DNA from: Proales similis
Taxonomy: Eukaryota; Rotifera; Eurotatoria; Ploima; Proalidae
DNA length: 64,000 bases
Reading direction: 5' to 3'
Assembly: GCA_019059635.1 (NCBI GenBank)
Contig: JAGVRJ010000007.1
Location: forward strand, 372,001 to 436,000
The position numbers and the translations under genes are program-made. The notes under the pieces are model-generated. The model saw only the letters and a list, made by a program, of their open reading frames with translations. It ran no database searches and was not told the DNA's origin. Positions 55,625 to 64,000 of this stretch are shown here, one piece after another (positions within the stretch are counted from its first letter, which is position 1; every line of letters starts with the position of its first letter).

Positions 55625-57028
55625 GTGATGAAACCGGTTCAGAGCTCTTTACGTAAAACGACGGCCGGCATTGCCAGATCGAGCCGGCGTCAAAGGACAA
55701 CTGAAAATCCTCGCGGAGCCACCTACGATGGAAGTTTGTGCATGATATGTTCGGACCGCGCATCAGGCTATCACTACGGTGTACTGGCCTGCGAGGGCTG
55801 CAAAGGCTTTTTTAAGCGAATACTCAAAGAACGCTCAATAGATGTGAGCTCTGATCTCGCTCAGTCAGGCAGCAATGAGTCTGTTTCTCTGTCGAGGCGC
55901 CACTGCTTGTTCGGTGGCAACTGCGAGATAAACATCAACACAAGAAATCGATGCCAGCATTGTAGAATCAGGAAGTGCCTTGAACTTGGCATGTCCAAGG
56001 ACGGTATACGGCTGGGCCGCAGGAGCAAGCGCTTTAAGCAAACGTTGAACACAATTCTTCGGCTAAATTTTGAAAAAGACGCCCAGAACATGGCGCTCAC
56101 TTGCGCGGCCATTCAGCAGACACTGAGCGAGCTCCAGAAAGTCAACTCCAGTCTCATTGAGTCGATTGTGCCCTTGCAGGCCATTCCGGTTGTACCTTTG
56201 GCCGTTGGCAGCGTCGACGTTCAAAAAGACCTTGACGCATTGCAAACGCAAATTGAACAGGCATTTCATCAGACCAACACTCTCTACGAACAACTCAATC
56301 AAACTGACTCGTGTCTGTCTAATTTGTCGCAGTTTAAGACGAGCGTCGAGTTTCTGCAACACTCGACTCTTCTGGATGGTCTGAATATGCTGATCGAGAA
56401 CACGGTCGTGTTCGCCAGGGCGGTGCCATTGTTCATGAGCTTTGATGAAACTGACCGAATCGGTCTTTTAAAGCAGAACGCCATTCACATTATTTGTGTG
56501 CGACACCATGCATGTGGAATGTGGAAAGTGCCCAACGGACAACAGAAGCAGCGCCAGCAACAGGCTCAAGACCTGTCAAACTCAAACACAAGACTCCTCA
56601 CGCATCCAAGTCTGACTCGAATCCCGGACGAGATGAAAGCAATTTTCAGCTCGATATTTGAGCTATTTCTATTGCTGGGCCAAATGCAGCTCAACAACAA
56701 GCAAGTAGCATTGCTGTGCGCTCATTTGCTGTTTAATCCAGGTTTGTGCATTTAAACAACATAAAAGAAAATAAAGCTGAATGTTTTTTAAAAAGGCAAC
56801 GAGATCAGAGAAACACAAAAGGCAACTCAAATGAGCTGCTTTATTGCCAATCTATTCATAAACGATTTGAGAACACAAAATCAAGCCAACAGTGAACATA
56901 TATCTCATTGGTTCAATCGTATCCGGCCAATACTCGACGCAGTCGACCAAGAGCATTTCAAGCTCCTGGTCACCCTGAAGCCATTTATTCAGTTTCCCGA
57001 TCTTTACGCCGAACTTTTCAACTTGTAG
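55625..57028 (+). CDS. Nuclear hormone receptor, NR1-like, with an insert in the DNA-binding domain
   Basis: Two exons (55625-56741, 56796-57028) sum to 450 codons. The DNA-binding domain begins CMICSDRASGYHYGVLACEG, followed by P-box CEGCKGFFKR. The second finger is CLFGGNCEININTRNRCQHC with RIRKCLELGMSKDGIRLGRR. Between the two fingers there are about 28 residues (ILKERSIDVSSDLAQSGSNE onwards) where about nine are usual. The ligand-binding domain is divergent but helix 8 (MQLNNKQVALLCAHLLFNPG) and a C-terminal AF-2-like FPDLYAELFNL are visible. The protein should be a DNA-binding transcription factor of the nucleus. The P-box and T-box suggest the NR1 class, but I cannot pick a subfamily. 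Part of the insert starts with a donor-like GTGAGC, so a small alternative intron is possible. Confidence 0.85.
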
Positions 57029-57471
57029 TCTCTTGTTTCTTAATTTTAATCGTCTTGTTTAAATGAACTTGATCGCTGATCGCGTGAACGAGGCCATTGC
57101 CAATCTTGTACGTCTTTTGATTTTTCCTCTGAGAGCACTGGACGCTTGGGCGAGCGAGGCGAGCAAAGGGGAAAGAAAAAAACGATCGCGCGTAGATGGA
57201 AATGCATACGCACGGTGAATGAGGCGAGAAGAATTGTGTCACTCACTCGCAAGCGGCTATCTTTCGGGCATCCGAATATCTCGTTTGTCGTCTGGCTTCT
57301 TATCAGCATTTCTATAGAAACCGAGTTCTTGGTCTAATCGCCGATTTTTTCCCCGATTGAGTCATTTAACCGCCGAGCTCGCCTCATTCAACTCGGCCAG
57401 GTCTAAGAGAGTATTTGACTTGACTTTGTACTTAATCGTTTGGTTAAAAACCAGGTTTTTTGATCAAGACC
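57029..57471. other. Intergenic between nuclear receptor and TRPM2-like gene
   Basis: About 440 bp without a supported frame. It should hold the nuclear-receptor 3' UTR and the channel promoter. Confidence 0.5.
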
Positions 57472-60400
57472 ATGAGCCGATATACTCAGCTTGATTCATC
57501 TATCGTCTCCAAAGCGGTAAGTGATCAGTTCATCAGAGTTAGAGCCAGATAGATGATCGGCCTCAACTAATTCAGGAGTCGATTCGAGAGATTGGAATAA
57601 AGAAGGCCCGATGCTGCCGATTTGTGACCACTGACGGTCAACGGTACGATCTAGTTGGTCTCTTCTTCTTAATTTAACCCTCAATCTAACGGTTGCAGAT
57701 GTGGATGTGGACGAGACAAGGATGAGCATCTTGAATCTGCCATAGAGGCCGGCTCAAAAATGAATGGCATTCAAAATTGGCAAATTGAAAGCTGCACAAT
57801 CGATGATGAATACACAGACGCCTATGGTCAGATTCGATTCGACCGAAACGAAGAAGCCACTTCCAAGGTGAGCTCTCTATTCTGTACTGCGCGAGCGAGC
57901 TGTTTCAACTAGTCTCGTTGCATCCAAGTTCATTCGGGTTGATTTTCGCACAAGTGTGCAAAAACTTCACCAAGTGCTGTTCGACTGCTGGCAACTTCGA
58001 CCTCCGAAGCTTTTGATTTCGGTGACAGGAGGAGCGTTGAATTTTCAGCTTAAGCCAAAACTGCAGGACGCTTTCAGACGAGGACTTGTCAAAGCGGCGC
58101 TGAGCACAGGTTTGCTATTTGAGACTGATGATGGCCAAATGAACTGAATTTCGGCCGAGCGCAGACGCGTGGATTAGCTCTGGCGGTTCAAATGCGGGCG
58201 TAATGAAGCACGTGGGTGAAGCGATAAGCAGCTCGTTGCTTCAGCCGGACGAGAAGATCGTTTTGCTGGGCATCGCCAACTGGTGCACAATTGCCAACAA
58301 GCAGTCGCTAATCAAAAAAGAGGCGAGAAAAAGCTCAAAGAGCTATTTATTAATTGCAATTGAATTTGATTTTAATCAGGACAGCAGTGAAGACAATGAG
58401 CTGTTTGAGTACGATTCTGCGCACAACGAACGGCGAAATGTTTCGCTCGATCCAAACCACACGCACTTCATTCTGGTCGACAATGCCCAGCTGGACGTGT
58501 TCGGTGGCGAGATTGAACTTAGAGGAGCGCTCGAATCCAGCCTTGTCCAAGCAGGCAAAACTGCCGCTGATGGAACAGCCCGAGCGCCCATTGTTGTCCT
58601 CGTGCTCGAAGGAGGTTAGTGAACTTGCTTAGCAAACCTGTGACTTGTAAATCGAACTTGTGAAAGGCCCTGGCACATTGAACACAGGTGAATAGAGGAA
58701 AAGCGACCAAACTCAATGCACAGAAAAGACTAAAAATGGGAAAAGTTGTAAGCTCGGTGAAGAATGGCTCACCATGTGTGTTCGTTCAAGGCTCTGGGAA
58801 ATGTGCGGATCTGTTCGCTTGGGCGTTTCATCGTCTCGGCTACGATCAGTCCAAGTTAGACGGCGCCAAGTTGAATTCGTAAGGAGCGCTCGTTGTTTGC
58901 ATTTGAATGATGAAATGTCAACAGCCGCTTGGTTGAAGAGGCAGCGCAGAAGAATTGACCAGAGAAGAACTTGACAAGCGAATGAAGTCAATTTGGGGAG
59001 CGAAAGCCGATCAGACGCTTGTGGACAATTTTCTAGAAGCATTAAAGTACGAACACTTGCTATCGGTGTTTAGCTTTGAAAACGACGAGACCGACACCGA
59101 CATCGACGTGGCCATACTCCGCGCTCTGCTCAAAGCCCAGCAAGGCAACCACAAAGCGCAGCTTGAACTCGCTCTCCGATGGAACCGGGTCGATATAGCA
59201 CGAGACTTCATTCTGAACGATCAGCAGCCGATCGAGGTCCACTTTTGGCCTATCTCTGCTTTCGACTCATTTGTCTAAACAAACGTGTGCAGGAGGCTTT
59301 CTTAAACGACATGATGTGCTTCGCCATAATGAACGATCGAGTCGATTTCGTCGATCTCTTTCTCGAGCATGGCTGCTTGCCCAGCAAATTTCTGACTTAT
59401 CGACGTCTCATCAGGTTCTACAACTCGGTATGTGAAATCGATTTAAGATTATCGAATGAGAAACTCGTGAGTGATTGCTTTGGCCAGATTGCCAGCACCA
59501 CACAATTGCATTCAATGTTGATGAAAATGAAAAGATCAAAGCGCAAGGTCTACGACACGCCGGACGTGGTCTTTAAGCTCAAAGAGATTGGCGAGATATT
59601 GGAGAAGATGTTCGCCGGTGTCTCTCTCCAGCCAGAGTTTCTCCAGAAGCCAATCTCTTCCATAATCTTGACTGACACCCGACTGATTCTGGATGAGACG
59701 GTAACGAACCAAGTCTTGCTTCTTTACTCAACTCTGCCAGTTTAATTTGCTCAATTCGGTCAAGGACGAGTTTGGAAATGTAAGCAATTTGAAAGAAACC
59801 TTAAGAAATCGCGAATCGTTCGTTCAAGATAAAATTGAAGGCTCATGTCGACTGCGCTTCAAAATGGACCAAATGTGAGTTCTTCTTGTCCCTTGTCTCG
59901 ATCTAATTCGGCTCGAGATGACTCGGCTCGACAGGTGTGGACAGGATATGCGAGCATCCGGGCAACCAGCTGTTCATTTATTGCGCTCTGACAGGGCGAG
60001 AAGAAATGGCGAGAAAATTCTTGCCTCTGGTCACAGTAATGCATTCGCTGAGCTGAGCTCAAAACTGGTCTAAATCGAAACTCAAAGAATGAAATATGCT
60101 CGGCACTGATCGCTTCAAGGATATTCAAATCGATGGCCGGTTTGGCTGAAAGCGAAGCCGAATACAAGCAATGGGCCCAGTGGGTGATCGATTGCTTTCC
60201 GGAATTGCACCATACTTATGAGCATTGACGAAAGGGACTACGAGCGACTTGCAGTTGAACTGCTCAAAGCGTGCCAAGAAAGTCGACCTGGCGACGCTGA
60301 ACTTTTGCTTTTGAAAGAGGCGCCTGAATACGGCAACGTCACTCCGCTTAAAGTGGCCGCTTTCTCCAAGCATCGACACTTCATCTCGTCAGCCTGTTGC

Positions 60401-63355
60401 CAGTCGCTGCTGGCCAAGATTTGGTTCGGACAAATATTCGTCGATGTGCCAATTCTGAAAGTAGCTGCCTCGTCTAGCTAGACTCGTCAATGCCACTTTA
60501 AATTGAACACGCTTTATTCCTCTAGTTCTCACTGTCCGTATTGTTTCCCTGGCTGGCGCCCGTGTTCATCAATCTCGAGAACGATCAGCACAAAATCAAC
60601 TTGGAAGCGCCATCGGCACACGTCGGTTCTAGGCCCTCCTATGTGCAAAAAGTGTTTTATTTTTTTAAAGCGCCCTTTGTCAAATACGTCTACAATCAAG
60701 TAAAATGAGCCTCTTAATTTCGCAAGTTCTGAACGAGAGAATAATGAATTTCACTAAACACAAGGTGATGTTTTTAATACTGCTCTGTTTGATGAGCTAC
60801 GTGCTCTTGTGCGATTTTTATCCGATCGAGCAGGAAACAGCTGAGCTGGGACGAATCGGCCGTCCTATCGGCTGGCCAGAAAAGCTGCTCATTCTCTGGA
60901 TAAGCATATCAGCTCTGGACCAGCTTCATTTGGTGAATTTCAATCACATCCGTTTTGAATCAAGAAAAAACAATCGAATTTTTTTTAGTCATTCCAAACA
61001 GCCGACTCAAGACGATTTAGAATTAGCGACTTTTGGAGTTTAAACAACTGGTTGGCCATTTGGCTGTTTTTCATCGGACTTACGCTAAGACTCATGCCCT
61101 CGTATTCTTTTTACATTTGGGCCAGGTGACAGGCGGCCAGTCTCGATTTTAGTCACTTGTCTAATAGCAGCGTTCTCAAAGGGTAATTTGGTCATTGAGC
61201 TCAATTTTATGGTTCATGAGAGCACTGCACGCTTACTCGTTCGTGCGCAGTCTCGGACCCAAACTGGTGATGATCGCCGGCATGCTCAAGGAGCTGGTCT
61301 ACTTCTTGTTCATTGTTCTTGTGTTCATATTCGCCTACGGTGTGTCAACGCAAAGTCTCATGTACCACAATCAGGCGGCTAGCATTGACCTCTTGAAAAA
61401 TCTGTTTTTTCCTGCCTACTTCATGCTTGGCGGCGACTACTTTGAACGAGAAAAACTTATGGACGGTAAGAGCGCCCATTTGAAACTCTAAATTCGGCTA
61501 ATCCGTCCAATGGACCTGTGTGAAAGCCTGCTCTGAGGACTCAATCGAACACTTGAAAACGGACGAATTCAGCCAGTCGAACTGCCCCGAGTTTGTGGGC
61601 GCCAAGTTCAGTCTTGGCCTGTTGGTCATTTATGTGGTCACCTTGAACATTTTAGTAGTCAACTTGCTCATTTCAGTGTTCAGGTTTGAGACTTATATTT
61701 TCTTTCGAAATTCGATTCTCGCTCATCATGACTCGAACAGCAACACGTACGCCGAAGTGGAAGCGGAAGCAGATCAAATTTGGAAATATCAAAAGTACTC
61801 GTTGGTCCATGAATACTTTCATAGGCCGTCACTGCCCACACCATTCACTCTCTTCTATCATTTGTTTGAGCTTTTTCGAACGTCGATCCGTTTCTTTCTC
61901 GGCATCTGCTTCAAGCAATCGGCCTCGAGGCGCACAAATCGATTTAGTAATCAAGCGTCCGGTAGTGTTGCTTCTTTTTAACTCAAAATTAATTCAATTT
62001 GCATCAAAGAGCTCAGACTGGCCAAAAATCAACTCAAACGCCTGACACTGTGGGAAGCCAATATTGCCGAACAGTATTTTGATCGTTATCGCAAAGAGAA
62101 AAAGCACAACAGGGAATCGAACGCATCTAGTTTGTAAGTGTCGCAAAATTTTAGTTTGTTCGCCTGCTCGGGTTAAGAGAAATTGAGTCAGAACGGGCAA
62201 CTCAACAGCTAACTTGAGCCAACTAGAAGATAGAATTGGGCTAACCCAGTCGAGGCTGGAGTTGATGCAAACTATTCTTCAGAGTTTAAGCGATCGATTG
62301 AACAATGGCTTTGAATGCAGAACCAAGCAAGACCAGTTGTCCAGCAGCGACTCTTTGGCAGTTGTAAACAATAGTGAAATGAGTTATCTGCCAACAAATT
62401 CCACTTCGGCAAGCGTACTCATGAATCCTGATGCTGACCCAGAGATGATCGGATTGTATGTTTAGAAAGCGTCTTTACTTTCTTTAACTCAAAGTTTAAT
62501 CTAATCTAATCGAGGCCGGATGAAATGCGACCCAATCTCCTTTTCAACAAATGGGACAAATCGTCCGGGCTTGATCGTCGTAGCTGTCTGGGTGCCTATG
62601 AAGTGAATAGAGGCATGCCGATCTATCCCCTTGGGCGAACCGGCAAGATAGGCAGAGGTTCGCTACTCTATTGGGGACCTAATGTGGTCATAGAATGTGC
62701 TTTTGTCAGACAAAAACTTGACGCAAATGGAAATCCTTTGAAAAGCTCTGATCAAACGCCAATTAATGAACTGCTTGTGATCAAGAGGGATCCAAACAGT
62801 TCACAATGGATATTCCCATTCGTAAGTCAACACGGCCTGGTATTTAAGTTGAATCTGCTGAATTATAAAAAGGTCTTTCAAACGAAAAATCTCTCAACCG
62901 CACAACTCGTTCGAAAGAGACTTCTGAAGCAGCTGTTTATTGTGGAAGAGACAGACCAAGACGAATGGTCCAGTGTTGTGGCCAACAGCTTTGTGGTATT
63001 CTACCATTTTGCTCGATTCTTCTATCCTAATTTAATACATTTTTGAAAAAAGGTTTCTCGGTTCATCAAGGACTCGGTATTAAACACGGACAACGCGTGG
63101 CTTGAATTTTCTCTTCTCTGCTTGGAGGACAATTCAACAGGCCTTTTAGGAAGAGCTCGAACAAAGGCAAGTTTGGCGTAACGCTCGCAGAAGCCCAAAG
63201 GGCCAGCGAATGAATAAAAAATTTCTGAAATTTAGGAAAAATACAAAGACGACACGATTGTATGGCTTGAAGTAAACGAATCAATTTTTGACAACAAAAG
63301 CTTTGAAACGTTTCATTTGAAGAAACTTTTAGAGCTGCTTCGAGACAAGAAATAA
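57472..63355 (+). CDS. TRPM2: TRPM2-like cation channel with C-terminal NUDT9-homology domain
   Basis: Many short exons; the first ones are 57472-57516, 57576-57643, 57699-57867, 57929-58109, 58165-58614, 58667-58687 (21 nt), 58746-58878 and 58945-59236. N-terminal TRPM homology region: CGCGRDKDEH, RPPKLLISVTGGALNFQLKP, WISSGGSNAGVMKHVGEAIS, HTHFILVDNAQLDVFGGEIE and ALRWNRVDIARDFIL. The membrane domain spans about 60720-61680: helices MFLILLCLMSYVLLCDF, LKELVYFLFIVLVFIFAYGV, a pore stretch LFFPAYFMLGGDYF and TLNILVVNLLISVF. A coiled coil follows. The C-terminus is NUDT9-homologous (GRTGKIGRGSLLYWGPN, TDNAWLEFSLLCLED). TRPM2 is a Ca-permeable channel gated by ADP-ribose. The Nudix box is degenerate (see findings). 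The stop TAA lies within AATAAA (63351-63356). Confidence 0.9.
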
Positions 63356-63365
63356 AATTTTTATT
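63351..63365. terminator. Back-to-back poly(A) signals of convergent genes
   Basis: AATAAA on the plus strand (63351-63356, overlapping the TRPM2-like stop codon) and its reverse complement TTTATT (63360-63365) for the minus-strand MAT copy. The two transcripts must overlap or terminate within a few tens of bases of each other. Confidence 0.7.
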
Positions 63366-63445
63366 GTAAGAAAACGAATTTATTGCCGCATGCATCTAAG
63401 AATAGATTAAAAGAAGAAAAAAATCCAAACGAAGCTATGCTGAGT

Positions 63446-64000
63446 TTAGAACTTGAGCTTCTTGGGCTGCTCCCATGGGAACTCGTCGCGACCAAAATGG
63501 CCGTAGCAGCTGGTCGCCGAGTAGAGTGGCGACTTGAGTTTCAACTCGCTACGAAGAGAAAGGGTTCAGTTAGTCGACAGCTTGAGACACACCGCGCTGG
63601 GTAAACAAGGCACTTACTGCACAATCTTGCCAGGTCGGAGATCGAAGTTGTTCTTGACGATCTCAAGCAGCTCTTGCTCGCTCTTGGTCGACGAGCCGTA
63701 CGAGAAGATGGTGATCGAGATGGGATGGGCCACACCGATGGCGTACGAGATTTGGACAAGAACGCGCTTGCAGAGGCCGGCCTTGACCAGCGACTTGGCC
63801 ACCCATCGGGCAGCGTAGGCCGCACTGCGGTCGACTTTGGTGTAGTCCTTGCCAGAGAAGGCACCACCGCCGTGCGCACCCCAGCCGCCGTATGTGTCGA
63901 CGATGATCTTGCGACCAGTGAGACCGGCATCGCCCTGCGGACCACCGATGACGAAGTAGCCGCTGGGGTTCAAGTGGAAGATGGTGTTGTCATCCAAGTA
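63446..64000 (-). CDS. S-adenosylmethionine synthetase, copy B (partial, 5' part outside window)
   Basis: Last exon 63548-63446 ([20 protein letters not shown] to KKLKF) and part of the preceding exon, 63618 to beyond 64000. The visible part covers [16 protein letters not shown], the [20 protein letters not shown] loop and [10 protein letters not shown]. Intron position and phase match copy A at 40603-41980, so the two are duplicates. Differences are concentrated in the stretch [20 protein letters not shown] and the last exon. Over 63738-63820 the DNA is identical to copy A. The gene converges on the TRPM2-like gene with only 90 bp between stops. Reverse-strand AATAAA is at 63360-63365, next to the plus-strand signal. 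The open frame shows no lesion. Confidence 0.93.

Overview
This window is nuclear DNA from an animal with a very compact genome. Coding exons are split by many short GT-AG introns, mostly about 50-70 nt and sometimes only 33-34 nt. AATAAA signals follow stop codons closely, and almost every gene-sized stretch is occupied. The gene set is bilaterian: BICD, SIRT1, MGMT, cathepsin Z, UBE2W, a C2orf76-type protein, a peptide GPCR, a nuclear receptor and a TRPM2-type channel. Axonemal genes show that the animal has motile cilia or flagella. I cannot fix the phylum from sequence alone; a spiralian or another micro-invertebrate fits. Gene models were built by hand from reading frames, splice sites and phase. 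For most genes the exon lengths sum exactly to a multiple of three.

Layout. 1-802 (+): 3' end of an unrecognised Ser-rich protein. 1450-7757 (-): four genes for secreted, repetitive proteins. Two are EGF-like with Gly/Met-rich or Pro/Ala/Gln-rich tails, one carries 24 tandem Asp-Tyr-Tyr units, and one is Lys/Ser-rich. Three of the four share a Lys-Arg-Gln processing site followed by an Asp/Tyr-rich segment. 9056-25452 (+): an outer-arm dynein heavy chain of the DNAH5/DNAH8 type with a duplicated exon. 25820-32639 (+): CFAP74, a central-pair protein. 32930-34909 (+): SIRT1. 37601-39688 (+): Bicaudal D.

40603-41980 (-): S-adenosylmethionine synthetase. 42300-44052 (-): an ankyrin-repeat protein, divergent from MGMT (44673-45245, +). 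45391-48385 (-): a 16-exon coiled-coil protein, convergent with MGMT. 49668-51402 (+): a galanin/allatostatin-A-like GPCR. 51732-53050 (+): cathepsin Z. 53551-54424 (+): UBE2W. 54492-55042 (-): C2orf76 homologue. 55625-57028 (+): nuclear receptor. 57472-63355 (+): TRPM2-like channel with a C-terminal NUDT9-homology domain. 63446-64000 (-): a second S-adenosylmethionine synthetase gene, cut by the window edge.

How the genes relate. The dynein and CFAP74 genes are adjacent on one strand and both build the motile axoneme. The four secreted genes look like a co-evolved set for an extracellular material such as an adhesive, cuticle, egg coat or mineral matrix. The two synthetase copies share an 83-nt identical stretch, which suggests recent duplication or gene conversion. 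The rest are unrelated housekeeping or signalling genes packed tightly together. I saw no transposon, CRISPR array, rRNA or tRNA gene.
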